DNA of 64,000 bases, from positions 19,920,350 to 19,984,349 of the forward strand of contig CM040452.1 of NCBI GenBank assembly GCA_022749755.1, in the 5' to 3' direction. Numbering within the stretch: the first letter of the stretch is position 1; each line of letters starts with the position of its first letter. The position numbers and the translations under genes were made by a program. Source of the stretch: Azadirachta indica. Taxonomy: Eukaryota > Streptophyta > Magnoliopsida > Sapindales > Meliaceae. The notes beneath the pieces are model-generated. The model was not told where the DNA came from. It was given only the letters and a program-made list of their open reading frames with translations, and made no database searches. Below, piece by piece: positions 26,835 to 39,641 of this stretch.

Positions 26835-29646
26835 AAACAATTCAGAGCGTAGTAAGTTATATATCATTTTCTTTATTGAAAGAATGGAACCTAATGTTTT
26901 GTATGCTTAAAAGTTCTGTGCAACAAGAGGGAAAAATAAAAAAGAAACTAAAGCTGATAAATTTCACTTCCTTTGAAAGTTATTACATATATATTTATAA
27001 CTTTCGAGGCATCAGAAATTTAATCCAAGTAAACTCTGTTGTACCACCGTATGAACACAGATTTCTTTATCATGTAAGCTAAGAACATCATGTCTGCATG
27101 GAATATAAGTTTCTGTTAGAATCGAATAGACAAAGAGGTTCCTTTCATAAGCTAACACATTCTCTTTTTTATTTCAATATTCTTTTATGCATCTTTTTCC
27201 TCGGCAAAAGTTTCCTTATCTGAATGATGCTATCTTGGGGTTTTTGGGAACCTATCTAATAATTTATGCACCTAAAGCCAATCGGCAAGGCAAACCCATT
27301 ATATAAACAAAGAGATAAGTGGGGAATCTGTTGAGGAAGTTGAGGATTGTTGTATTCGTTGATCCTTTCCTACAGATAATAAATGTATAAACAAAAAGTT
27401 TAGAGGAAGAAGAATATGATGGTGCAGGTAACCTTCCTGAAAAGACAAAAGCCAGGACATTTCTTTCCGTGGCATTAAAACAGTGTAAGACCTTTAACCA
27501 AATAACAAGCAGAAAAAAGAAGATCCTTTGTTAATTAGACTTGTCTATTTCAGGTTGCCGTAAACTTTTTCAAAGTCATTTGCTCCTTTTTCTGTTTTGA
27601 AACCTTATTCCCCCTGTTTTCATATTTATGATCATCATTTCTCTACGCCAAACAACTCCTAACTCTTGAGGTAGGCCGATCCTATCCTACTGCACGTTAT
27701 CATATAGATATAGTGACGTGAATTATAATTAAAATTAACGGTGTGTAGTGTGTTTTTAGGCAAATATTTTGCGGGTATATGTTGAATTATTAATAAAAGT
27801 AATCTATATTTTCATGAAGTTGATAGAGTGATTAATGTAAATGAATCATAAATTTATGAAGCACGTTGTAATTTAGGGTAAGATGCCTGAAAATAGAATC
27901 GTGAGATCGTGGTTAAGGCATAATTGGAGCCGAGACAGCACATGCGATTGAGGACATGACCCATGTTGACGGTTTGACGTGTCCTTTAAGCCGTGGGCTC
28001 CACCTGAAAATTTAATCCTGTTGTGTGCTTTTGCGGCTATAAATTAAGAGGACCCACTTGCAGAGAAGTTCCAGAATCCGCCCCAAATTGAAATATTAAC
28101 CATTTGCAAGGGAACAAAGAATATGCTTTTCTCATACGGTGGCATCAATCTCAGGATTCCATTGAAATTTTGCATTAATTTTAATTTTAATAAAATCATA
28201 AATAATAATTTACTCCTTTCAAAAACATATTACATGAGTTGTTGACTAACAATAATAAGATTTTTTTTTTTCAGTTACTCTATAAAATGCTATGCACCTA
28301 ACATTTAAAATTATGAATTAGATGTTGCATTTTCTATAATTATTTTCTAAATTATAAAAATTTTATAATGTGAATTATAGAAAGAAGGTTTACATTTATT
28401 CTACTTAGACGGTCCAGATCAAATCCGTGAGCGCACGACACCGTAATAGGAGAATAGTTGTAGCTTTGTTTATTTGATTGTTATTTGTTCGTTTCTAGGG
28501 TCAAAAAAGTGAATGATGACGTTGCCCGAAAACAAGAAAAACACTTTCTTCTTGTGTGGATATCGTTTTTCTTGTTGTCATGTGTGTGGTCAGCAACTAT
28601 TTTCTTCTAATTTGTGATTACACTGTTACCAAATGTAATTCCAACCCTGGGGTTGCTTGTAAATTAGATTCTAGTTTGCTAATTTGTTTTGTGTATTTTT
28701 GTATCTGTAAAAATCAAAAAACAGTTTTGTAAAACGATATCTATTTAACTAATTTTCACCCCTATTTACTTTTCTTAAATTACCAGTAAATAATAATATT
28801 CAACCGACCTTTACCTGTCTTGACGTCTGTCAATTACAAACAGATAAATTTATTTTGAATTTTCATCAAATTATGAATTCAGTTGATATAATGTTTTATT
28901 CATGAATTATTTTTTAAATTTTTTTATTCACGTAATTAAAAGCAATTTTTCGAAATAAAATGGTATAAATAAATAAAACATGAATTATTTTTTTTAAAAA
29001 TTGTTACTCCCACTTAGTTAAAATGCAGTTTTTTCTACTTAAAACGGTATAAATAAATATAAATATTTTATTTTCAAAAAATATTTTCATGATGAAGTAC
29101 TATCAATTATTAAATTAAATTACGTCTTATAATTTTTTTCAAAATAAAACAATAATAATAATTAATAATAAAAATGCTTGAATAACAAGTATTAATTAAA
29201 TATCTGGGTATGAAATGTCAAATCTACAATGATGGAATCCAAAAATTCACCTATATGATAAGGATATTACTTGAATATTAAGTTGATAATTTTGACTGCA
29301 TTAAATCAAGCCATCACAATTTTTTTCCGTTAAAAATAAATTCAAATATTAAACATGTTTGTCTCGATCTTATTAACTAAATTTCAAAATTGAAAATTGT
29401 TTGAAATCAATAAAAATAATAATATTTTTTTTTTTACAAGGATTTGAAATATGTCAAACTTTATTTCATAAAGTATTTTTAGAAAGTATTTTTTTGAAAA
29501 AATATTTTCGAGGAACATGTTTTGTAGAAAAAACTCTTCAATGGCACTTTCGTAATTATAAATACGCACACAGCACATACATACGCGAACGGTAAAAGTC
29601 ATAAATAAATAAAAAAAAGATTGAAAACCCACAAAAATCCAACGAG
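26835..29646. other. Spacer between PDAP1-like and RING-H2 genes
   Basis: The first few hundred bases are probably the PDAP1-like 3' UTR. From 27.7 to 29.6 kb the DNA is AT-rich. A promoter-looking patch has TGACGTGTC at 27975-27983 and TATAAAT at 28038-28044 but no open frame follows it. It could belong to a non-coding transcript or be chance. No transposon structure was recognised. Confidence 0.5.
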
Positions 29647-29654
29647 TATAAATA
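29647..29654 (+). promoter_or_regulatory. Candidate TATA box of the RING-H2 gene
   Basis: TATAAATA is followed within about 25-40 bases by a CT-rich stretch typical of plant transcription starts. A plausible first donor (CAATTAG then GTCAGT) is at 29718/29719. It lies 2.8 kb before the start codon, so the leader would contain one or more introns. Confidence 0.5.
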
Positions 29655-32489
29655 ATAGAAAGTAGAAACGGGTCTCTCTCTCTCTGGTCTCTCAATCTCT
29701 CAATTAATCCTCAATTAGGTCAGTTTTCCCCTTTCGCTCATTAATTTTTTTATAATTAATTCACAATTTTTCTTCAAGACTAAAACTTGAGGATTGGGAT
29801 TGTTACTCGCAATTTTACGTTAATCAACGAATAAACATATTTTTCATAAATTTTGAATCCTTCATCTTGCAGGGAATTACGATATATATATATTTTGAAG
29901 CTCTTAACTTTGTTCATGGTAACAAGGTACAAGTTTTTTCTTCGAATTATGTGTTTTTTTTTTGAATTTGTGTTGAATTTTGGATTTTACGTTATGGGTT
30001 ATGTGTTGTTCGTCTTGGTTGTTCAAAATCTCGTGAAATTTCATGAATTTTTTTCTTTTATTTCGTTTTTGAGCTTTTTTCACTTTTTAACGGATTGGGT
30101 CTCGTTGTTTTTGTGAAAGTTGTGTTTAAGCATGATTGCACGAGTTAGATTGACCAGCTTATTTGGGAGGATGCATCTGTCTGGTTCAATTGGTTATCGG
30201 CGATAATGGGTATCAATAAAGCTTGGAATTTTTGATATGAGAATGGAGTTGTTTGGTGTCAAATTGTGGCAGATTGTCATCTTATACCTTCACGGATAAG
30301 AAGTTGGGTTCGATTAGGAATTTGTTGTGGAATGGAATTTGTGCAGCTTCATCTTGCAAAGTGGGATTTTGGATGCGTTTCTGAGATGATCATGTGGGTG
30401 CATGTTGCTATGAACGTGAGCTGATGATTTGCTCTTGAGCATTTTTATTTTGTTTGGCGCTGATATGTTAGTTGGACCCCAAAAAAGATTTCTTTAGAGT
30501 CATCTTGAGTTGGAAAATATGTAAAGTTGCAGTTATAGCGGGTTATGACTGAGAAACAAATTACCTCTGCTTGTTTTGTAATTTTATGCTGGTCCTGCTT
30601 CTAGGTTTCTTTTATGTTCAATTGTTGTTATTTTACTGTGAAGGTAGTTTTGGTGGTGTTAATGATATGTGCAAAATGATGAGCAATTTCTTTTACAAAT
30701 CTCGTTGTACAGGAATTAGGGTTCTATCACTTTGCTAAAAACTATTTTTCCTCTCTTACATTAAAGCGAAATTTGCTTGGACTAGTTATGTAAATTCAGT
30801 AGCTTTGATTTATTAATTGTCTTCAGGCAATTTGCTTGTCGCAGAATTGATTTGTGTTTTACAGTTATGCATATTTGCAATTTATTGCAGTCCGCTCTTA
30901 TTGTTGGTTGAAATTGGGTGTCATATAGTGGTTCCTTTGTAAAAAATAGGATGCATATAAAGGAACATGTCATCTCCAATTCTTTTTCTGGGTTTAGGTA
31001 ATTGTTCAGCTGCTGTGTACAGTGAAATTCTTTGTATAACAAAGCGCTTTTGGTTGATACATTGTTTATTTATGCAAGCTTCTAATAATTTATTTGATTT
31101 TGAATACCTTCACCTCTACACTCCTCCTGCCAACCCGTCACTCAAAAAGATGTTCAGTCCACCACAATCCCTTGCCAAGGTCGAAGGCTGTGAATGCTTA
31201 TGGTGTCCGCATAAGGGAGTGTAATGATGACTCACTTGTGCTTTTTCTATATTTTACTAGCTCTCACTTCATCACGTACCTATTCCTTACAGGAGTTGTA
31301 GATGTTTTCATTTGATAATTTGTGAGACTGGTTTCATCGCATTGAAATGCTTCTGTTAGGTAGTCTAAAGTTGCTTATTGATTGTTGTTTTAGGAACTTT
31401 GGCCATGGGGTGTTTGGAGGATTATGTAATGATTTTTACATCTAGAGGGTTCATGCAACTATGATCTGTTTGAATATTTGCCTGTTTTTCAAGGGTATCA
31501 GATGCTAAAATTCAATTTGCCTATGAAGTGTTATGCATGGAAGTATCATGTAGAACATGTTCCAAATGAATGGCGAAAAAAGTCTGGCACAATTTGGTTT
31601 TTTTTTTTTTCCTTTTTTGGGACTTTGTCCTGTGCATGGATAATTCATTGATAATGGTGGCAATAATTTCTGAACTAAATTCGAGGCTAAGATAGTACTT
31701 GGACATTGAGATCTTTTGGGGTGAATGTAGAATGAAATTTTAAACTGAGAGCTGGGAAATGATAGGTGAATATAGATAGTAATTGGTGGATGTCTGTAGT
31801 TACTTTGTTTTTATGTAGGATGCTAATAAGTGATGCTTTGCATTTATAGCATGATGAATATTACATATTTTTAAGGCTGGAGTGCTGGTCTTAAGGTGCG
31901 TAAATGGATAATGTGGTCTTGTGTTTAGCATTTCTACTTTATAATTTTCTTGTTGAACCTGCAAGAGGGCTTTTACATCATATCATATCCCTGCTTTTGG
32001 TTTTTGTGGAACATGAGAAGAATTTTGTATTGATGAAGAAGTTGTTTTTGGGTGATTGATTCTGCTATCTTCAGTTACGCAATCTTGTGGAATGCTTTGC
32101 AGGAAGTTTTAGATATTAAAAGATTTGTAACCGAGGGGTAACATCTGGTATAATTAATTTTTCATTTCATGTTTGAGATTTAAAGTTTTAAGTTGGCTTA
32201 TGAACATAGTTTTATTATTATGGCGTCTTCATCATCTTCTTCCCTTTTGCTTTTCTAGGTGGAACATGTGCAGAAGCTCAGTGTTATTTATAGGAGTTTT
32301 GTTTTCCTGGTGATTCAGTCTATTATGATGATTGACATGATGAATTATGCTTTCCATACATTATGTTATCTGTGGATGAGGTGGCAAATAATAACATCAG
32401 TTTTATGTTTTGGAAGTTAATTAGTATTGCATTTTTCATTCGTAACTTATGTCTTTGAATATTCATTTTAAATGTAGGGATTTAGGAGT
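29655..32489 (+). other. Inferred 5' UTR introns of the RING-H2 gene
   Basis: No coding frame is supported. Splice-like signals suggest a leader exon ending at 29718, possibly others near 29874-29920 and 32259, and a last acceptor AATGTAG at 32477 directly before the coding exon. Long leader introns are common in this RING family. Only cDNA can settle the exons. Confidence 0.4.
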
Positions 32490-34963
32490 ATGGGACAAAG
32501 AAATATGCCATGCACTAGTCAGATGATTGATTTGGAAATGGATCAGCGAAGTCGAGGTTACTTGCATCCAGAGCCCTGTGTCGTTTTGGGGGGTGTAACA
32601 AACTTCCCACAGCCTATGCAAGCAATAGTAAGAGCTTCAGGGAACACATCTAGTCTTGATGCTCATCAGCACTATGATAGTTCCATGTTCTATGGGATGC
32701 CGCATTACCATGGTGTTCATCGTCATCCTGCTGCAAATATTGATATGGGTGTTGCAACTCCATCCAACTTATATGTTCCTTACATGTCAACCCCATCATC
32801 TGGCATGCCTTTGAATCATGGGTCTTCAGATCAGTTGGCATCATCAAGCAATTTCGGAGTCATTGGAGTTTCTGCAGATGAGTATCGGAGGAACAGCCAC
32901 TTTATGGATAATGTCAGAGGTTCTTATAAGAGAAAGAATACTGAGGGAATTCCTGGGGGTTTCCAGTATCTTAATGCCACGGCAAGCTCTAGTTCTTCAG
33001 TTGCTTCCTTGCATAATAGACATCCTGATGGAGTAGCTCCAATGGATGCATCTTTCTCCCTGCCTCAGTACAGAGGGAATGGCACTCCATCAATCAGGGA
33101 AGTAGAATCTCAGAGAAGTGTGAGAAACAGATTGGTTCCTACTGCAATGGACCCTGTTCTGGCTCATAGCCACAACCAATTTTTTCAAGGAAACTTTATT
33201 GGTCAGCCATTTCAACCCACTGGCTCTGTCTGGTTGGACCAACAAAGTGAAGGCAGTACTTCGGCCTGGACTCAGACCCCTGCATTACCTTATATGCATG
33301 GTAAAATCTCTGATTATTGTTTCTTCCTCTTTTGGGTTTCCATTTGTACTAATTGAATTTTTTTCCCTCTCTGAAAACCAATGTGCCTTATCTTTTGGCA
33401 ATCTATTTTTGTGTCCCTTTCTTTCTTTGGTCTCTAAATTTTTCTTTGGGTCCCTCCTTTCTCCTTATATGCAGTTTTCTAAGAAATGGAGTTTAAGGAG
33501 TAGTGTTATCTAATGCTTGTGCTGATTAACGTGAGATTATGAAGTAAAAGAGAGATCTTTTTTGTGCTCTTACAGGGAGCAATCTTAATGGTGCTTCTAT
33601 GGAAACTGGGAACATGGTTGTACAACGATTTCCTGAAACTAGTAGCAACAGAAGTTCCTCAACTTTCCTGCATCCTCATCATCCTCTCAACATGCGGCAT
33701 CACAGCTACCATCACCCATCACCTCCTATTCAAGGAGTTAGAAGCCACAATTCAAATGTTCACCCTCAAGTAGCAGCAGCTCCATATAGAGTTCCATCAA
33801 ATTATGCTGCACATAGCGCTATGAATCATTCACAAGATAGTTTGGAGATGGTACCTCGACATCTGGGTCCTGCTCCACCAACTGGCTTTAGGATATACCG
33901 GTCTTCACGAGATGGGCCCATGCCCGAGGCAACATTAAGACAGAGGAATCTTCCGCACCTGAGAGTTTTGCCATCGGATGTAATCCTTTCATACTTTATT
34001 CTTGCAATTTCTCTTTTATCATAATTGGTCATAAGTAGTGCATAATTTCAAAAGAAGTATTTTCATAGTTGGTATTTGTACCCATTTCAACTATATATGA
34101 ATTGAATAAAATCTTTTACTTCTTGTTAGGGTGTTGCTGTGCTAGAGATCCCAGAGTTTTATGAAGTAGGGAATTATGTTGACCATCACAGAGACATGCG
34201 CTTGGACATTGAAGACATGACATATGAGGCAAGTTGAGCCACTCATTTATCTAATATTATCTGATAGTTGGCAGGACTATTGGAATAGAAGAGTGGAAAA
34301 CCATTCTGTTTATTTGGCCTTTTAGTCCTTGATTGTCCATATTTTAAAATGAGATAGAGAGTTTCTTGGTGGAAATATTGGCTGTTAGCATCCTGTAAAT
34401 GAGCATTCATTTGGGGATATATACAAAATCTGCAGGCATTTATCTAAAAATAACAGAAAATTGCCACATTTGAATAACAGGAGCTTCTTGCGTTGGGGGA
34501 GCGGATTGGCAATGTAAACACTGGGTTGTCGGAGGAAGCTGTGACAAGTCGGTTAAAGACAAGAATTTATTTAATTACTGCAACTAGCATCAACCTGGAA
34601 GAGCCAGTATCTGTGGATCAGGAACCTGATTCTTGCATTATATGCCAGGTAATAAGAGCTATGGCATTATTTATTGAACTTTTTCTTTTCTAAGGAAACC
34701 CATGTGAGTTCCAACGTTACAATGTAATTCCTTATCATGGTCCTTGAGAATTATTTTATTCACCATTAACATAACATTTGGTTTGTTCATTTGGGGTACC
34801 ACAGGAAGATTATAGGGATCATGAGAAGATTGGAACTCTTGATTGTGGACATGAGTATCATGCAGAATGCTTGAAGAAATGGCTCTTCGTGAAGAATGTC
34901 TGTCCCGTCTGCAAATCTGAAGCATTAGCCACAAAAGGAAAGGATTTACAAAAAATGGAATGA
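32490..34963 (+). CDS. RING-H2 E3 ubiquitin ligase, RHG1A/MBR-like
   Basis: Five coding exons: 32490-33300, 33576-33979, 34130-34228, 34481-34648 and 34805-34963. They join in frame to 546 residues. The first 400 residues are low complexity, rich in Ser, His, Asn and Pro. A conserved segment EDMTYEELLALGERIGNV and a helical linker precede the C-terminal RING-H2. All eight zinc ligands are present: C490, C493, C508, H510, H513, C516, C527 and C530 (CIICQ ... CGHEYH ... CPVC). The layout matches the RHG1A, HIP1 and MBR1/MBR2 group; MBR1/2 target a Mediator subunit in Arabidopsis flowering control. Exact orthology is not resolved. The third coding intron begins GC rather than GT. Start ATG at 32490 is the first in its exon (MGQRNMPCTSQM). 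Confidence 0.93.
34229..34480 (+). other. GC-AG intron in the RING-H2 gene
   Basis: The exon ends TATGAG and the intron starts GCAAGT, the strong form of the minor GC donor; it ends AATAACAG. Using GC keeps the conserved MTYE-ELLALGERIG junction in frame. The nearest GT (four bases later) would shift the frame. Confidence 0.85.
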
Positions 34964-36337
34964 GTGTACCGAGGCAGGTCAGCTCTCCTTTTGGGGGCAA
35001 ATCCGTTCATAAATGGTGCCTCCTGCTGTCTTTCAACTGATCTATTTATTATAACAAAATGGATATTTTGGTATGTATCTGTACATGTACTTGCATATAT
35101 TTTGCTAACAGTCACAAAGACTTAAAAATCATTTATTTGTTGGTTCTGTATTTAATCAAAAATTGTACAGACTTTCTTCATATGCTTTTGCCTTAGTGTA
35201 TTATTAACTTTTCAGTTAATACCCTCTCTCTCTCGCTCTCGTTTTCTTCCTTGATCTGTGATAATGCAATGAGTCATTCCCACCAAAATGTTGAATCATA
35301 TAATCAAAATCAAAGTGGAAGTTGTTTCTCTTTTACTCATTTCATTTGAGGCTTCTAATAGGTTGCCTTGTGCATGCCAGGACCTGCGTTGATTGGGTTG
35401 GCTTTTTAATATTATCAATTACATAATACAATTTATTAATATTATATTGAATCTAGTTTGATATTGTCAGAAAATTTGTAATCAATTTACGCAGGAAAAT
35501 AGTGTCTATTTTATATTTGGGAGGTGTTGAATTCTTACCCTTTATTTGAACGTAGGGTGGTGGGCAATGCATGATTTAAATTTGATATTAAGAAAAGATA
35601 CTTTTTGGTAAACTAATAATAATGTAATATTTATCTCATTAATATGAGAAGGCGTAAGGGAAGAACAACCAAAGTACCAGTGATTATCCTGATTGCACAA
35701 AAAGCTGCCAAGCTGTGCTTTCCACACTGTCTGGCCTGGCCCATAGTTAAAAAATAAGAAGATTGAAAGGGTTTACCCACGTTCTTTAAGAATTAAATAT
35801 CAAATATTTTTCACGGCTGCAACAACAACAACCCTCATACAAATTTATTGCAAATTTGACAGTTGTCATCGCCACTCTCATCAACACAACCTTTTCATTA
35901 AATGTATTATTGTCGGCACGATGATTAGTTACATTACAATAATTTGCTTTATTGGGCAGTCATTGGGGATAAAGTTGTAATAATTTTTGTCTGCTTCGTA
36001 AATTCCAAAACTAGCTAGTATTGACTCTTGCATTTTTAACTCCCAGTCAATTTCCAAAGGATAAGAACAACCGCCTTTCAGTTGTTCCAAGTCTTTCAAA
36101 TGTTTGGATGCATTGCTCCTCAAGATTTACGGCTTCTCGAGTCTTCAGTTGGAATGTCTTTCAATTTTTTGATTTCTAGTTCTCTTTTCCTTTTTCACAA
36201 TCTATCGCACAGTTTCCTTTTGTCTCATTTGAAGTTTCCAACTTATTACAAGTCGCAACACCAAATCATGTTTATTTAGTTCAGAATCTAAGACCCTGCT
36301 CTGCCTCTAACCCTAGCCAGAACCGTTGAGTATCTTC
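34964..36337. other. RING-H2 3' UTR and F-box upstream region
   Basis: The RING 3' UTR probably covers the first 200 or more bases. A CT run lies near 35225-35241. The rest is AT-rich spacer and the promoter of the intronless F-box gene. No TATA box was firmly assigned. Confidence 0.55.
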
Positions 36338-37204
36338 ATGCAAACCCAGATCAAAAAGAAGAATCAAAACCCGCCATGGGAAGACCTAAACCCTTTTATA
36401 TTATCCATGATATTTGCTCATCTAAGCCTCCAGGATCAGTTGTTTTGCCCTGCTTATGTATGCCGTGCATGGCTTTCAGCAACCCTGTTCACACTCTTTC
36501 AGAACTCTGTACTAGATCTTCGTGTGATCGATAAACTTGAAGACGAAAAGCAACGTTCAAGATTTGCTCATCTTCTGAAATTGGCCATTGATCGCTGTGG
36601 TAGTTGGGTTACAATCTATTTTCCAAGTAAATATGTGTTTGGATATTTTGCTACAGCTTACATAGCCGAAAAAACCCCGAATGTTTCTTCTGTTTTTTGG
36701 TCTTCTGATCTTAGTTTAAGGGTTTTGCCTATATGCATATCCTTGTTATATTGGAGAAAACTCAGAGTTTTTCATGCAAGACTGAATCCTGACGAAGGGT
36801 TTGCTGTTCTATCTCAACTGGCTGATTACTGTGAGGATCTTATTGAACTTGGTGTGCATGGAAAACTAACAGAAAGAGATGTGTTGTGTGTTATAGAAAG
36901 CTTTCCAAGAATAAAAGCGTTGGACTTATCCGAGTCTTCTTTGTCCAGCAAAGCTCTGGGGATTCTCTTGGATGGAAAACTGAAGAACCTGAAAGAACTT
37001 AATATATTGCACTGCTTGATTCTGGATGATGAAGGGAAAGACATACGTGAGGGACATTACTGTTTACTGCGAGCCTGGAGGAAAGAGGTGCTTGGAAAAG
37101 CTTCAAATCTTAAGAATCTCAAGAAACTTATGCATTGTTTGGAAATATGCTGTGAGCAATGTAAAGATGTTCTGTCAAAATATAGCAATGATTTGGAAAA
37201 ATAG
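36338..37204 (+). CDS. F-box/LRR-repeat protein
   Basis: Intronless frame of 288 residues starting at ATGCAAACC; the frame is open a few codons further up but has no earlier ATG. An F-box lies at about residues 14-56 (PPWEDLNPFILSMIFAHLSL then YVCRAW), the part that binds SKP1 in SCF ubiquitin ligases. Leucine-rich repeats follow, recognisable in RIKALDLSESSLSSKALGIL and LKNLKELNIL. The build resembles the small plant F-box/LRR proteins of the SKIP1/At3g48880 type, and the length fits. The LRR region presumably selects a substrate, which cannot be read from sequence. The C-terminus ends in a Cys-containing stretch (CLEICCEQC). It converges on the RABA1 gene with 489 bases between stops. Confidence 0.85.
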   Translation: MQTQIKKKNQNPPWEDLNPFILSMIFAHLSLQDQLFCPAYVCRAWLSATLFTLFQNSVLDLRVIDKLEDEKQRSRFAHLLKLAIDRCGSWVTIYFPSKYVFGYFATAYIAEKTPNVSSVFWSSDLSLRVLPICISLLYWRKLRVFHARLNPDEGFAVLSQLADYCEDLIELGVHGKLTERDVLCVIESFPRIKALDLSESSLSSKALGILLDGKLKNLKELNILHCLILDDEGKDIREGHYCLLRAWRKEVLGKASNLKNLKKLMHCLEICCEQCKDVLSKYSNDLEK

Positions 37205-37693
37205 AGCATACGGTGATGATGATGAGAGAATTATTCTGACTGTAATCTTGTATGGTTGGCATAATTTGTTATACTGATGAATAACATGAACATTATTGCT
37301 TTCCGAGCGTGTGATGTTTTCATGCTCTAAATAACGTGTTGCGAACAACAAAGATCACTATTTTGAAGCTAACTGTGCCTTTGTCAGCCAACTTATCGAA
37401 TCAGTAATCAAATACAAAAGTAAAATGGTGCTAAAATGCTTTCTATTTTAAAGCAACCAAAATACAACAAAAACTGCAGCTCTAGGAAATGAAGAAAAAG
37501 AAAAAACAACTTACAAGGAGAAAAGCCTCGAGTGGTATCAACTGCAAAATGAAAATCCCGATGAAGCTTCATTATATTGTCAAAGCCAAATGTTCGGACG
37601 AGGGACCATGTTGTGACGTGCAAAATTCTCAGATTTGTAAGAGAAATGGGAGGAAGCACTATTTCTATCCCCTCAATCATCATAGCTTGCCTT
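37205..37693. other. Convergent 3' region of F-box and RABA1 genes
   Basis: Only 489 bases separate the stop codons of two opposing genes, so this stretch must hold both 3' UTRs. They may overlap. No other feature was seen. Confidence 0.6.
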
Positions 37694-39641
37694 TTAAGCA
37701 TTGCAGCACCCAACTTTCTTAACAGCTGATACATCATCCTTGGATCCAACATTAATGGTCTGTCCCTTAGGCAAAGCTGCAGGATCATTCCCTATCTCAA
37801 GTGCTTTCCGGCTGACAACATGATAAATTTGCGTTAGCACTTCCGTGAATGCATTTTCAACATTCATAGATTCAAGAGCTGATGTCTCCATAAAGAATGT
37901 GCTTTCCCTCTCGGCAAAGGCTGTAGCATCCTCTGTAGAAACAGCACGCAAGTGACGCAAGTCAGCCTTGTTACCAACAAGCATAATGACAATATTAGAG
38001 TCTGTGTGAGACCGCAATTCTTTCAACCATCTCTCAACATTCTCAAATGTGACATTTCGTGTAACATCATAGACAAGCAATGCACCCACAGCTCCCCGGT
38101 AGTATGCACTTGTGATCGCTCGGTATCTTTAGCAAAGTAAATAAATTAGTAATCATATCCAGAAAGTTGCTTGCAGTTGCTCAAAAACTTAACACAAAAA
38201 CACATACATATTAGTTTTGAAAAGAAAGTCTAATAATGAAATTCATCACCAAAACTGTTATAACAACGTATTGATGAGAGAAAACTTTTAGTTTCACGTC
38301 TTTTCTTTTTTTCTCTCCTGCAACTACCAAATATCACAACCTAGTACATCTAGGTCACTCAATGGTGATATCCAATAAGTCTGAACTTCCTAGTAAGACA
38401 AACTTAAAACTTTTACAGCCAATAAATACTGCATATGTTATAGATCTTTTTTGTGAAAAAGGGTGCCACTGAATATCCGAAATGTTGGACATACAAAACT
38501 GATATTTGTTGGAAGTTCAAAATCTAATCAGGAATCCGTTCCACCACAAACCAAGACCAAAATAGAAACTGACTATGAACACCTTATTTCATCTCTCATT
38601 CTTTCCTTATATTCTTTGATCTGTGAGCCACTGCTCTGACCTATCTTAGTAGTTTTACATGGGCAAATGATCTTAAGGAAAGTTGAAAATGATTTACTTG
38701 CTCCATTAGAATATCAATAAAAAATAAGGGTGTCCTCTTAGAAAAGCAGCAAACAGAGGTGAACAACTGTTATGAAATAGTAAATCCCCATTTCAGTGAG
38801 TAATGCTGTATCAACACAAAGCCACATCTAACTAAAGTTGGCCATCCATAATCTCTCCAACAGTCTCCCATAAACCAAACAAAGTCAAATTCTTTTGAAA
38901 GAAACAAAATTCCTCTTAACCACAAGTAATATAGTCTACAATTCAACTTTCATAAATCTCTTCCCACATCTTTTTAACAACCATACACAAAATCAAAATT
39001 TTATGATTTTCACAGTTGACCAGCAACCAAGAGACCATAATGTTAAATTCTAAAAGCCCATAAGACTGGAAAAGCTAGCTTTATCAACGCTACTGAAATC
39101 AAACACTTAAAAGAGAACTATGAAATTGAAATTCCCTGCATTTTACCGGCAGCCTAAAAGAAAAGCATTACAATTCCAGCATTGCCTGCAGTTTCTCAGC
39201 AACCGAAGTGCACAAAAAACACCCAATTCCAAAACTCATTTGGCCTAAGGAAAAAATTTAATTTCAGTTTCCCTGAAACCTACAACTGCCCAAATTGAAA
39301 CAATTTTCTTTCGCACATTTTCCCATCAACCAAGAAAATACCTACAAAAACCCTAACAGCAAAATCAATAAAAAGATTACAAAAAACATAGGACTCAAGT
39401 AAGAAATTAAAAAAAAACACCTCTCTTGGCCAGCAGTGTCCCAAATCTGAGCCTTCACAATCTTATCCTGTACCCGAATACTCCTAGTTGCAAATTCGAC
39501 TCCAATTGTCGATTTAGACTCTAGACTGAACTCATTCCGGGTGAATCTCGACAGCAAATTGGATTTTCCCACACCCGAATCGCCGATCAAAACGACTTTG
39601 AATAGGTAATCATAGTCGTCATCTGCTCTGTAAGCTGCCAT
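37694..39641 (-). CDS. RABA1: Ras-related small GTPase, RABA1 subfamily
   Basis: Rab GTPase of the plant RABA1 (Rab11-like) group, which acts in trans-Golgi/recycling-endosome traffic to the plasma membrane and cell plate. Two exons on minus, 39421-39641 and 37694-38126, join in frame to 217 residues; the intron is 1.3 kb. P-loop GDSGVGKS is at 20-27, the switch II motif WDTAGQE has D68, the base-binding NKAD is at 126-129 and ETSA at 154-157. The C-terminus ends GCCNA with the double cysteine (214-215) for geranylgeranylation. Effector region [11 protein letters not shown] is intact. The intron position after GQER is typical for RABA genes. The letter within RABA1 (a-i) is not assigned. Confidence 0.96.

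Noticed and set aside
29401..29695. Phe/Leu-rich open frames before the RING gene
   Set aside because: AT-rich chance frames in a promoter region; no conserved motifs.
36326..36337. F-box start at 36326
   Set aside because: The codon there is TTG. The first in-frame ATG is 36338.
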